In this document: one piece after another, positions 1 through 7,907 of the stretch | Layout of the letters: every line of letters starts with the position of its first letter | Numbering within the stretch: the stretch's first letter is position 1 | Assembly (NCBI GenBank): GCA_003452395.1 | Contig: DMOI01000001.1 | Coordinates: 10,087 to 47,838, forward strand | DNA from: Clostridiales bacterium | GTDB taxonomy: Bacteria; Bacillota; Clostridia; Lachnospirales; UBA12420 | Length of the DNA: 37,752 nucleotides | Direction: 5' to 3' | The notes under the pieces: generated by a model | Seen by the model: only the letters and a program-made list of their open reading frames with translations | What the model was told of the DNA's origin: nothing | Database searches by the model: none | Position numbers and translations under genes: made by a program

Positions 1-27
1 ATACTTAGCTAGTCTATTCGGTATTTT

Positions 28-171
28 CTACATTTCAAGCTGTTTATCATTAGAGCGTTTATTGTCCAAAGATGAATCATAATCTGTACATGTGTTACTT
101 ACATAGTCATAAGGATTACAAAGCGAAAAGAATTCCTGTACATCATCCGTTTTTTCCACTATCATTTCCAT
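28..171 (-). CDS. 47-residue Cys-containing peptide, candidate RiPP precursor
   Basis: Small ORF below the usual length cut-off. It starts at an ATG preceded by a strong ribosome binding site (AGGGGGTG, 7 bases upstream) and ends in TAG. It lies 64 bases downstream of, and co-directional with, the SPASM radical SAM gene at 236-1552. The product is acidic, with two Cys (18 and 28) inside an aromatic/Asn/Asp-rich middle (CNPYDY, then CTDYD) and a hydrophilic tail ending in KQLEM. It has no signal peptide and no double-Gly site. Position beside a peptide-maturase-type radical SAM gene and the good RBS make it a candidate substrate. I do not recognise the sequence; it could also be an unrelated small protein. 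A second in-frame ATG at codon 3 is possible. The operon may continue off the left edge. Confidence 0.55.
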   Translation of the reverse strand: MEMIVEKTDDVQEFFSLCNPYDYVSNTCTDYDSSLDNKRSNDKQLEM

Positions 172-235
172 TTAATTTCACCCCCTATTTTATAAATCTA
201 ATTTTAGGCTAATATATATGTAATTATATTAACTT

Positions 236-1552
236 CTATTTTACATTTATATATTTGACAATTTTCTCAAAATTATATTTTATTTTAGTACATTCAGGCT
301 CCTTTTTTTTCATTACCCTACCGTATGGGCAACCACCTAAACAACTAAATAAAAGTTTACATTCCTTACACTTTACATTATCTAAAGCATCATATTCAAT
401 CCATTTAAAATAATTGTTACATAGCATATTATTACTATCTTTATTAATGTTTCTTAAATTACTTATCTTGTTCTTTACTATTCCTATATCTTTCAAGCAT
501 TTGTATACATCTCCCACCTCATCTATAAGTAGACTGTTTATATTTTCTGTTCCACAAGCGAATATTCTTTTATATGGATATAGGTTTTTCCAGTGATATG
601 TGAGTCCTTTTTCCTTTACTTTATTTACTAACTCAATCTCAAGATCTACAAATTCTTCTGTTGTCACACAGCTACCTTCTACTGATTTACATGCATCTGT
701 ATCTGAAGTTACTTTTGCAAAATTTATCATTAGTCTTTCGTATCCTTCTATCTGTTTCAAATCATCTAGCAATCCATCTATGCTATCTTTATTATCCTTA
801 TCTATGTTTACCCTTATATTTATCAGAACACTCGTTTTAAGCAGAATTTTTAAAACAGTTATTATTTTACTGTATCCATCTTTATCTTCTCTTATATATA
901 TTCGTCTTTTATTATGAGTTTCCTTGTCTCCATCTATTGTTATTTGAATGCTTTTAATTTTATACTTCTCTAAATTATTTGCAGTCTCTTCATCTATCAG
1001 CACTCCATTACTTATCATATTTGAACTATAGTTTATACTGTTTTCTTCACACATTTTTATAATTTTTTCTGATAATCTCCATATAATGTCTTTTGCAAGT
1101 AGTGGTTCTCCGCCATACCATGTTATATTTAGGGATTTTAATACTTGTTTTCTTTTTTCTACAAACTTAAATATCTCTTCTTCTATTTCCTCTGTCATAA
1201 TTCCTTTTCTTCTGTTTTCGTAACAATATGTACATCTAAGGTTACAGTCAAGCGTTGGTGCTATCGTTAGGCTCATAGTCTTATCTGAATACTTAACTAG
1301 ATTTCTTATATGTTTAAAATTTCTCATTTCATCTACATTATCGTCTATTATGTACCCATTCTTTTTCATCGTATCATACACTTTCTTTCGTTCATCTGTT
1401 AACATTTCATAATCAAATGTTTCTTTTTCTATTTCATCAACAATTTCAAAGTATGCAATGTTTACATTGGCAAGTGAGTTTGTTACTCCGTTATAAGCCA
1501 GTTGTTCATCTTTTTCATTTTTAAATACATGATTAAATTTAGATTGTTTCAC
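236..1552 (-). CDS. Radical SAM/SPASM peptide maturase-like protein
   Basis: 438 residues. The N-terminal 90 residues resemble the peptide-recognition region of SPASM maturases (it opens MKQSKFNH, like the protein at 12143-13468). The radical SAM CxxxCxxC motif is C103, C107, C110 (TLDCNLRCTYCYE), followed by the glycine-rich SAM motif WYGGEPL near residue 146. The C-terminal 110 residues are Cys-rich (CGTE, YKCL, CKECKLLFSCLGGC, ECTK), typical of a SPASM domain holding auxiliary Fe-S clusters. Such enzymes install Cys-thioether, C-C or related crosslinks in ribosomal peptides. The start is GTG with AAGGAG ten bases upstream. It is third in unit C, after the CYTH gene, and precedes a 47-residue peptide gene that may be its substrate. 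Substrate and chemistry are inferred only. Confidence 0.88.
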   Translation of the reverse strand: MKQSKFNHVFKNEKDEQLAYNGVTNSLANVNIAYFEIVDEIEKETFDYEMLTDERKKVYDTMKKNGYIIDDNVDEMRNFKHIRNLVKYSDKTMSLTIAPTLDCNLRCTYCYENRRKGIMTEEIEEEIFKFVEKRKQVLKSLNITWYGGEPLLAKDIIWRLSEKIIKMCEENSINYSSNMISNGVLIDEETANNLEKYKIKSIQITIDGDKETHNKRRIYIREDKDGYSKIITVLKILLKTSVLINIRVNIDKDNKDSIDGLLDDLKQIEGYERLMINFAKVTSDTDACKSVEGSCVTTEEFVDLEIELVNKVKEKGLTYHWKNLYPYKRIFACGTENINSLLIDEVGDVYKCLKDIGIVKNKISNLRNINKDSNNMLCNNYFKWIEYDALDNVKCKECKLLFSCLGGCPYGRVMKKKEPECTKIKYNFEKIVKYINVK

Positions 1553-1618
1553 AAGTCACCATCTCCTTAATGTTCTTTTGAAAACCTGCTTGTTTTTCTA
1601 CATTTCCAGCTATATTAT

Positions 1619-2146
1619 TTACTTTAGATTCATTTTTATCTTCTTATAATTATATCTACCCAAGTCTTCCTCTATATCACTATATGACTTTCCAGCGAGC
1701 ATACCACCTGCAGTGAATTCTTCTTGTGAAACATCAGCCAAACAAAAATCTGGTATTATAAAAGCATTCTTTTCTTCTGGAGTTTCAAATTCAATATCCA
1801 CAAGAACAAGTCCTTCCAACTCCCCATTAAATATATCTATTTCAGCTATTTTACCATTGTACATATAATTATATCTTTCTTTAATAACTTTTTTTCCATC
1901 AATCATCTTTAAAGTATCAAACTCATCTTTAGTTAATTTTAGTGTGCCTTCCTCTCTTATAGACGCATCATTTTCATCTATACGCTTTTTCTTTGTTATT
2001 TCATACTTATTGCCGTTTTTTCTAATTCTAGTACTTGGATGTTTCTCTCCTTTCGGAAGGTAAATGTCAAATACTTCCTTGTGCTCGCACTTGCCTAATC
2101 CTTCTGGTATACTTTTTGCTAAATACGTTATTTCAATTTCTAACAT
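1619..2146 (-). CDS. CYTH domain (triphosphate tunnel metalloenzyme family) protein
   Basis: 175 residues, start ATG with AAGGAGG RBS. It fits the CYTH fold: N-terminal EIEIT (the usual ExExK signature, but with Thr in place of Lys), the basic strands TRIRKNG and EITKKKR, KERYNY, then AEIDIFNGELEGLVLVDIEFE with alternating acidic residues, and a conserved end GGMLAGKSYSDIEEDL. CYTH proteins bind triphosphates and divalent metals; members include thiamine triphosphatase, CyaB-type adenylate cyclase and inorganic triphosphatases, so the reaction here cannot be named. It sits between two radical SAM genes with short gaps (34 and 66 bases), so it is co-transcribed with them, an odd context for this family. 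The Lys-to-Thr change may alter activity. Confidence 0.8.
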   Translation of the reverse strand: MLEIEITYLAKSIPEGLGKCEHKEVFDIYLPKGEKHPSTRIRKNGNKYEITKKKRIDENDASIREEGTLKLTKDEFDTLKMIDGKKVIKERYNYMYNGKIAEIDIFNGELEGLVLVDIEFETPEEKNAFIIPDFCLADVSQEEFTAGGMLAGKSYSDIEEDLGRYNYKKIKMNLK

Positions 2147-2180
2147 ATCTGCCTCCTTGTAATCTTAATTTTATATTATT

Positions 2181-3107
2181 TTATGCTACTACATCTTCAG
2201 TCTCAATTGCATTACATGCATATATACAATTTTCTCCCAATCTATACAAAGCTTCATCTATCCTTTTTATAAGTTTTATATCATCCCTACTCTTTACTTC
2301 GTCTAATATAGATATCTCAACTTTAGAATTCATACATAAACTTATTGTTCCATCAGGCGCCACAAAAATATCATTAAACTTATTACCGTATTCTTTAGGA
2401 TTCGAAGTTTCTTTTGCTTTTGTGCAAGTTAATTTACTTAACGTTATATCTATATCATTATTCGAAAAATTTGCTTTTCTATGATCCTTGTGTATTAACT
2501 CATATTTACTTTTTCTTAAAATACTTTCCAACTTATCTAAGATTGAAGTATCTCCCATGTTATCACTATATAATTCCATAAACTTTATTGATGCATTAAT
2601 TTCCTCTGCAAATTTTATCAAGTCAGTTATATTTTTAGTACTATCGTTAACTCCACTAATTATTGTTGTATTTAACCTAATATTTAATTTTTTTTGTTTA
2701 TTTCTTAATGTTTTAATATTATTTATTACTTCTTCCAGTTTGCTTTTTCCAGTTATTAAATTATATATGTTAGGCTCTGTACAATGTAATGATATATTAA
2801 TTTTATCTAAATATTTTGAAATATCCATATACTTATAAATCAAAGAACCATTTGTTACAAGTGTTGTCTTTCCATCTTCTATAAATATACTACTGCAAAT
2901 TTCTTTAATATCGTTTCTTATTAATGGTTCGCCTCCAGTTATAGTTACAGTACTCCACCCATATTTTTTTTTACATACTTTAAATATATATGAATAATCT
3001 TTGGAATTAAGTTTCTGATTTTTTTCATCCCCTTTTATGCCTTCTCCGTGACAGAAAAAGCAGTTATAATTACAAGTATTTGTAACGATAAACCTTAGTT
3101 CTCTCAA
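2181..3107 (-). CDS. MoaA-like radical SAM protein
   Basis: 308 residues, first gene of unit C. It starts at TTG with AAGGTGAT just upstream. CxxxCxxC is C12, C16, C19 (TNTCNYNCFFCHG), right at the N-terminus as in MoaA, followed by ITGGEPLIR. The C-terminal part has four scattered Cys (LTCTK, SLCMN, NCIYAC) and the phrase NDIFVAPDGTISLCM, which recalls the MoaA-type or short SPASM-like C-terminus that can bind a second cluster. It could be a peptide-modifying or small-molecule radical SAM enzyme; genuine molybdopterin synthesis is unlikely because no other moa genes are near and the C-terminal GG motif of MoaA is absent. Its promoter resembles the one in front of the ABC-F gene. Confidence 0.8.
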   Translation of the reverse strand: MRELRFIVTNTCNYNCFFCHGEGIKGDEKNQKLNSKDYSYIFKVCKKKYGWSTVTITGGEPLIRNDIKEICSSIFIEDGKTTLVTNGSLIYKYMDISKYLDKINISLHCTEPNIYNLITGKSKLEEVINNIKTLRNKQKKLNIRLNTTIISGVNDSTKNITDLIKFAEEINASIKFMELYSDNMGDTSILDKLESILRKSKYELIHKDHRKANFSNNDIDITLSKLTCTKAKETSNPKEYGNKFNDIFVAPDGTISLCMNSKVEISILDEVKSRDDIKLIKRIDEALYRLGENCIYACNAIETEDVVA

Positions 3108-3188
3108 ACGATCACCTTCTTATAATTATAGACTCAATTACTATATTATATAATACTTTTAAAATAACAATTGTTATTTATTATCCAG

Positions 3189-3217
3189 ATAATACCACAA
3201 ATTTTATCTGTTGTCAA
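3189..3217 (-). promoter_or_regulatory. Sigma-A type promoter of unit C
   Basis: On the minus strand, -35 TTGACA (3212-3217), a 17-base spacer and -10 TATTAT (3189-3194). This is a near-perfect consensus promoter about 80 bases before the TTG start at 3107. Upstream lies AAACTTTTTTTAAAACA (3227-3243 on the plus strand), an A/T tract that could be an UP element or operator and which recurs identically at the promoter at 17765-17793. Confidence 0.85.
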
Positions 3218-3285
3218 TACTGTTTCAAACTTTTTTTAAAACATTCTACTTAAAATATTTTTGTATATGATTTTACATAATTATC

Positions 3286-3314
3286 TTGTCTTATTGTTTT
3301 GATTGTGATATAAT
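3286..3314 (+). promoter_or_regulatory. Promoter of the HTH regulator gene
   Basis: -35 TTGTCT (3286-3291), 17-base spacer, -10 TATAAT (3309-3314), 60 bases upstream of the regulator start. It faces away from the unit C promoter about 70 bases to the left, so the regulator and unit C are divergently transcribed from one intergenic region. Confidence 0.75.
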
Positions 3315-3374
3315 ATATATCTCATGTAAAAAGCGGGGGAGTTTTTCATTATTTTGTTAGGGGGAAGTTTTTTT

Positions 3375-4880
3375 ATGAAGAAGTTATATACATTTGGGGA
3401 GTTTTTAAATTATATGATGGAGAAGCGTGGGATTACCATTCTTGAGTTACAGAATAGACTTGGGCTTAAGAGTCGTACTATGATATACCGTGTGCTTCAA
3501 GAAGAGGCAAAGTATAGTACAATTTTAGATATGAAAGATGACATTTCCAATGTTTTAGAATTAACACCACTGGAAGTTGAAGAGATGGAGACCTCATTAA
3601 GAGTAAGTGAATACGGAAAAGAAACTATTAATACTCAAAAGAGAATTTTGGAGTTTTTAAAAAATACCAAAACCAAAACTATTCCAGATACAGATTTCAG
3701 GGCTATTCAATGTTTCTCTGAAACAAGTTATCATAGCTTGGAGGAACTCTTTGAATCATATGCAAATTGTGATGAAATTCATATAAATATGACAAATTGT
3801 ATTTCAAAGGAATATATGTACAAGCTAAGCAACTTTGTACAAAAAAATCATTCTAATTTCAAAAGCATATCTATAGATCATGTAATTCAACTAAATAAAT
3901 CTTCAAGTAAAAACATAGATATCCTCGAGTGTATCCTTGAACTGCTTACATTTAAGCACTATAATGCATTTTATAATCCCGATATTAATATGATTTTTGA
4001 TGAAGAGTTTTCTCTCTTGTCCGACATAGCTATAATTAAATCAATAAAAGATACTGAAGAGTTTATCAGTTTGATTAAATTGGATCAAAAAAACCAAATT
4101 TTGAATTATCATGTTTCAAAAGATATTAATTTGTATAACTTTTACATGAATATGTATTCACAAATAAAAAATTTATGTAGGCCACTTACCGTTAATTTTG
4201 ATAATGAAGATTTTGTGCAAAATTTGTGTGATATATCTGAATATTTTTATGAAAATTCGAAAAGTAATGATATTTATCTTCTAAAGTCTAATCCATGTTA
4301 TGATTTTATTAAACCAAGTACTATAATAAATATGGTGCAATCAAGTGCCGATTTTAAAGAATTATTAAATACAGATGCAATTAAAACATTTGAGTTGCTT
4401 ATAAAAAATTTAGAAGCAAGGCATATAAACATATTAGATAAAAAAGAAAACACCATAGATATATATAGCCAAGAAGGAATAAACAAATTTATTGCTGATC
4501 GGAGACTAAGTGACCATATTCCAGGTATGAGAAATTTTACACTGTCAGAAATAAAAGAGATTTTGTGTTTAACAAGAAATATGCATTTAGCAAAAGATAG
4601 TTCTTTTCATTTTTATATTTTAAATGAAACTATTATAAACTATTATATTCTTTTAGGTTTTATGAAAAACAAGAGCTTATTCTTAGAAAGTTATGAAAAT
4701 AAATATTTAAATAATTATAGATCCGTGATTATAACTTCTAAAATCTTCTTAGATAATTTTGAAAATTTTTTTGAAAACATATTATTAAAAGATCATGTTA
4801 TGTCCGAGGAAGAGAGTATTGCATTTTTAGATGAAAAGATTAAAGAAGTAGATGATATGATAAAACAAGAAAACAAATAG
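3375..4880 (+). CDS. Large HTH-type putative transcriptional regulator
   Basis: 501 residues from the ATG at 3375. I prefer this start to the upstream TTG at 3354 because GGGGGAAG lies correctly before it. The first 70 residues look like a DNA-binding domain of the Xre/lambda-repressor kind (FGEFLNYMMEKRGITILELQNRLGLKSRTMIYRVL). The rest is an all-alpha-looking, Lys/Asn/Glu-rich region with no motif I can name. No membrane segment is visible. It is the only plus-strand gene in the left 20 kb, divergent from unit C and convergent with unit B, so it is the natural candidate for controlling the biosynthetic units. A function in peptide or signal sensing is a guess. Confidence 0.6.
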   Translation: MKKLYTFGEFLNYMMEKRGITILELQNRLGLKSRTMIYRVLQEEAKYSTILDMKDDISNVLELTPLEVEEMETSLRVSEYGKETINTQKRILEFLKNTKTKTIPDTDFRAIQCFSETSYHSLEELFESYANCDEIHINMTNCISKEYMYKLSNFVQKNHSNFKSISIDHVIQLNKSSSKNIDILECILELLTFKHYNAFYNPDINMIFDEEFSLLSDIAIIKSIKDTEEFISLIKLDQKNQILNYHVSKDINLYNFYMNMYSQIKNLCRPLTVNFDNEDFVQNLCDISEYFYENSKSNDIYLLKSNPCYDFIKPSTIINMVQSSADFKELLNTDAIKTFELLIKNLEARHINILDKKENTIDIYSQEGINKFIADRRLSDHIPGMRNFTLSEIKEILCLTRNMHLAKDSSFHFYILNETIINYYILLGFMKNKSLFLESYENKYLNNYRSVIITSKIFLDNFENFFENILLKDHVMSEEESIAFLDEKIKEVDDMIKQENK

Positions 4881-4906
4881 AAGCCAAAGCGGCTTCTATT
4901 TGTTTT
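4870..4906. terminator. Bidirectional intrinsic terminator
   Basis: Perfect 16-bp inverted repeat (arms 4870-4885 and 4891-4906, loop AAAGC) with A-rich and T-rich flanks built into the arms. The regulator stop codon TAG lies inside the left arm. It sits between convergent genes and can serve both the regulator and the EamA gene. Confidence 0.85.
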
Positions 4907-4975
4907 AGCCATAAAATTCTTTTCTTAAACTTTATATATGTATTATTTGTATATGTTTCCTATTAGCTTTATTTG

Positions 4976-4992
4976 TTATTATTATTATTATT
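4976..4992. repeat. TTA trinucleotide run
   Basis: Seventeen bases of uninterrupted TTA repeat in the intergenic region between the convergent regulator and EamA genes. No function is evident. Confidence 0.8.
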
Positions 4993-5017
4993 CAGAGTAG
5001 TTTCAATTTAATTATAA

Positions 5018-5857
5018 TTAACTTTCCACTTTATTATAATTAACTACTCCTGCAATTATTATTAATCCTCCCCCTATAATTGTAGCCCATCCTATTTGTT
5101 CATTCCATATAGCTACTCCTATAATTGAGGATATTAAAACCTCTCCATATGTATATATTGATATCTTAGATGCCTTAGCAATAACAAATGCTATAGACAG
5201 AGTATATTGTGCAATTACTACGCATAATCCCATTCCTATAAGATATAGAATATCTATCCCCATTGGTAATTCAAATTTTGTTATCAACATAAGTGGAATA
5301 CTAACAATTATAGAAACAACACAAAAAGTCATAGCAATTGTTTCTGGGTTTGTATCATTTTTTATATATCTAATTGTAACATATGCTGCACCTGAAAAAA
5401 TTCCTGATAAAAGCCCTATTATAGCTGGTATTAGTGAGTAATTCATATCTGGGTTTATTACAAAAATTATTCCAGTCATTGCTATTAACAGTGTGCTTAT
5501 AAGCTTACCTGTTATTTTTTCATTCAAAAACATCATTGAAAACAATATTACGAAAATTGGTGATGTTTTATTTAATAAAGTAGCATCTGCCAAACTAAGG
5601 TTTGTTATAGCATATAAATATGTAATACTCCCTACTAATCCAAATAAAGATCTTAGTAAAAGAAAAAATAAGGTTTTCTTATTTTTAATCTCTATTTTCT
5701 TTTTAGTAACTATAAAAAATGCTACTGCAAAAAAGAATGCTATAATAGTCATGAAAAAGTTCTTTTCTATTTCGGGCAAACTACATAGCTTAGCAAATGT
5801 ATTCATTAATGAAAAGAATAATGCTGATATCAATATTAATATAATTCCTTTATTCAT
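5018..5857 (-). CDS. EamA/DMT-superfamily transporter, candidate product exporter
   Basis: 279 residues from the ATG at 5857. An ATG five codons earlier lacks an RBS, while GGGATGTG precedes this one. The sequence is almost wholly hydrophobic, with about ten transmembrane helices in two homologous EamA halves (for example NKGIILILISALFFSLMNTF at the N-terminus, and TLLNKTSPIFVILFSMMFLNEK, a typical end-of-first-repeat segment). The family exports metabolites and amino acids. It is the last gene of unit B behind the NRPS and histidine kinase genes, so export of the locus product or of a precursor is plausible but inferred. Transcription probably ends at the terminator at 4870-4906. Confidence 0.85.
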   Translation of the reverse strand: MNKGIILILISALFFSLMNTFAKLCSLPEIEKNFFMTIIAFFFAVAFFIVTKKKIEIKNKKTLFFLLLRSLFGLVGSITYLYAITNLSLADATLLNKTSPIFVILFSMMFLNEKITGKLISTLLIAMTGIIFVINPDMNYSLIPAIIGLLSGIFSGAAYVTIRYIKNDTNPETIAMTFCVVSIIVSIPLMLITKFELPMGIDILYLIGMGLCVVIAQYTLSIAFVIAKASKISIYTYGEVLISSIIGVAIWNEQIGWATIIGGGLIIIAGVVNYNKVES

Positions 5858-5890
5858 TTTTTCACATCCCATTACGCATTATTTTAGTTT

Positions 5891-7903
5891 TCATCTATGT
5901 ATCTTATTTTTAGCATCTTCTGGTATAGCTACAATAAATGTAGTTCCTTTACCATATTCCGTTTCAAAAGTCATATCTCCTCCAAATTTACCCCTTATAG
6001 TAGAAAGTGATATGTATAATCCAAGACCTGTTCCATTTTTACCTTTTGTAGTATACATTTGTTTAAATAATTTCTCTTCAACCTCAGGTTTTATACCTCC
6101 TGCGCTATCATTTACTATAAATAAAATTTTACTTGCTTGATTTTCTTTTTCATAATCTCTTTTAATTATTAAATCAATATCACCTTTTTCTCCATTATAT
6201 GCTTCTACTGCATTGGATATTAGATTATTTAATACTTGTATAAGTACAGTTATATCTCCTTGTAGGTTTTCTTTTAAATCCATCTGTATATCTTTATTTA
6301 ATATACAGTGATTTTTACTTAATGTCGGTTTAGTTATTATATCTAACCTTTTTATAATTTCATCAACTGTGAAACTATATAAACGATCATCATTTGAAGA
6401 AACTGCTTGATCTTTTACGGTGGTTATAACATCATTCATATACGAAGCATAACTTTTTACTTTTTCTACCCACTCTCTCATTTCTTTAGCTATATCATGA
6501 TAATCTTCTTCTTCAACTTTATCATTTCCTAATGATTGTTCAAATTCATCTATAAGATCAGATAATCCTTCCATAGCACCTGACACAGAAAATATGGGAC
6601 TTTTCAAGTTATGAGCTATACCTCCAACTAGTTGTCCTAACGAACTAAGTCTTTCTTGTTCTACAAGTCTTTCATTTTCATCTTGTTCAGCTTCTTCAAA
6701 CTCGTTAAAAGCTTCTTCAAGTTCACCTATTTCATCATTCGATGTAATAGGAAGTTTATGATCAAGTTTTTTATCTTTAGAAGCTATCCCTTTCAAGCTT
6801 AATGCAACTTGTGATATTTCTTCTGCCAAGTTTCTAGATATAAGATATATTATCACTGTCATAAAAATAACAAGTGTTAGTAATGTATATACGTAATAGC
6901 CAACTGTTTTATATGAAAAAACCTTAAATTCTATCCCCAAGTATCCAGTTTCACCATTTATCTTTATTTTTCTAACCACTCCTTGTGTTTCAGTAGTCAT
7001 TCCAAATACTCTATTATCTTCTTTAAGAAAATCTCTTATATGACTTATGAAAAATTCACTTATTTCTCCGCCTTCATATTTTATTGCTTTATTATTAATT
7101 ATTATAAAATATCGATCAAAATCTTGTTCATAATTAAAATTTTTCATTGCAAAATTAACTTCGTTAATACTATTATATTCCTTTATTTCTTTTCCTGAAA
7201 CAATCATTTCAATTTCTTCATTATATAACCTATATAATACTTCTCCCTTTTCAAATATGAGCCTTGAGTATCCAACCAAAGAAGTAAATAATATAGAAAC
7301 AACAAATAGCGGAATTAACTGAAGAATCAACTCGGTTTTTAAACTTATTCTATTTATTTTTCCTTTTTGATCTATTTTTTTATAAAGCTTCGAATTCATT
7401 AATATTTCTTTCATTAACTTCTTTGAATACAAATAATATATTATTGATGCAATTCCTGTATATGTAAGAACAACAATCATTATCTTTAAAATATCTATTG
7501 CAGACAATCTCATAATAGCTAGTACTATACCAACTATAAAAGCTTCTACCATTGGAAACATATACATAACATACGGTGCTTTATAACAATTATAAATATT
7601 CTTAATTGAGATTTTTCCTTTTAAATTATCTTTGTATTCGTCAGTTTTTAACCACTTGTCAATGTTTTTAAAATATCCATATATTATTGCTGAGTTTAAT
7701 AGCATTATTATTGAAATTACAATTATAAATTGTTCTGTGTATGATATTCCCGAAACCCTCTTTGTAGTAAAAAGCTCAGGTACAATAGTTTGCGTATAAT
7801 TTAATAGATAAGGTAATATCTTATGTAATACAAAACCTGCTATAATTGCTACTATAGCATTTAGAACAATTAATCTTGAGACAATATGATACTTCTTTTC
7901 CAT
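5891..7903 (-). CDS. Membrane sensor histidine kinase, orphan
   Basis: 670 residues. About six membrane segments are visible: residues 8-33, 57-77, 111-132, 138-160, 190-212 and 336-356. An extracytoplasmic stretch of about 120 residues lies between the last two. A HAMP-like linker (359-410) follows, then an H-box with the phospho-acceptor H431 (GGIAHNLKSPI), an N-box NNLISNAVEAY, and the ATP-lid glycine motifs NDSAGGI and GTGLGLYIS. The first G-box has Ser where Asn is common. No response regulator gene is nearby. It starts four bases after the NRPS stop codon, with its GGAGTG RBS inside the NRPS end, so translation is probably coupled. A role in sensing the product or cell-envelope stress is inferred. 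Confidence 0.88.
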   Translation of the reverse strand: MEKKYHIVSRLIVLNAIVAIIAGFVLHKILPYLLNYTQTIVPELFTTKRVSGISYTEQFIIVISIIMLLNSAIIYGYFKNIDKWLKTDEYKDNLKGKISIKNIYNCYKAPYVMYMFPMVEAFIVGIVLAIMRLSAIDILKIMIVVLTYTGIASIIYYLYSKKLMKEILMNSKLYKKIDQKGKINRISLKTELILQLIPLFVVSILFTSLVGYSRLIFEKGEVLYRLYNEEIEMIVSGKEIKEYNSINEVNFAMKNFNYEQDFDRYFIIINNKAIKYEGGEISEFFISHIRDFLKEDNRVFGMTTETQGVVRKIKINGETGYLGIEFKVFSYKTVGYYVYTLLTLVIFMTVIIYLISRNLAEEISQVALSLKGIASKDKKLDHKLPITSNDEIGELEEAFNEFEEAEQDENERLVEQERLSSLGQLVGGIAHNLKSPIFSVSGAMEGLSDLIDEFEQSLGNDKVEEEDYHDIAKEMREWVEKVKSYASYMNDVITTVKDQAVSSNDDRLYSFTVDEIIKRLDIITKPTLSKNHCILNKDIQMDLKENLQGDITVLIQVLNNLISNAVEAYNGEKGDIDLIIKRDYEKENQASKILFIVNDSAGGIKPEVEEKLFKQMYTTKGKNGTGLGLYISLSTIRGKFGGDMTFETEYGKGTTFIVAIPEDAKNKIHR

Positions 7904-7907
7904 TATA

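Noticed and set aside
1553..1650. Open minus-strand frame between the CYTH and SPASM genes ending in a Cys-containing tail
   Set aside because: It has no ATG, GTG or TTG start with an RBS, and overlaps the end of one gene and the start of the next.
2181..3107. True molybdenum cofactor enzyme MoaA
   Set aside because: No other moa genes are present and the C-terminal double glycine is missing; the operon context is peptide modification.
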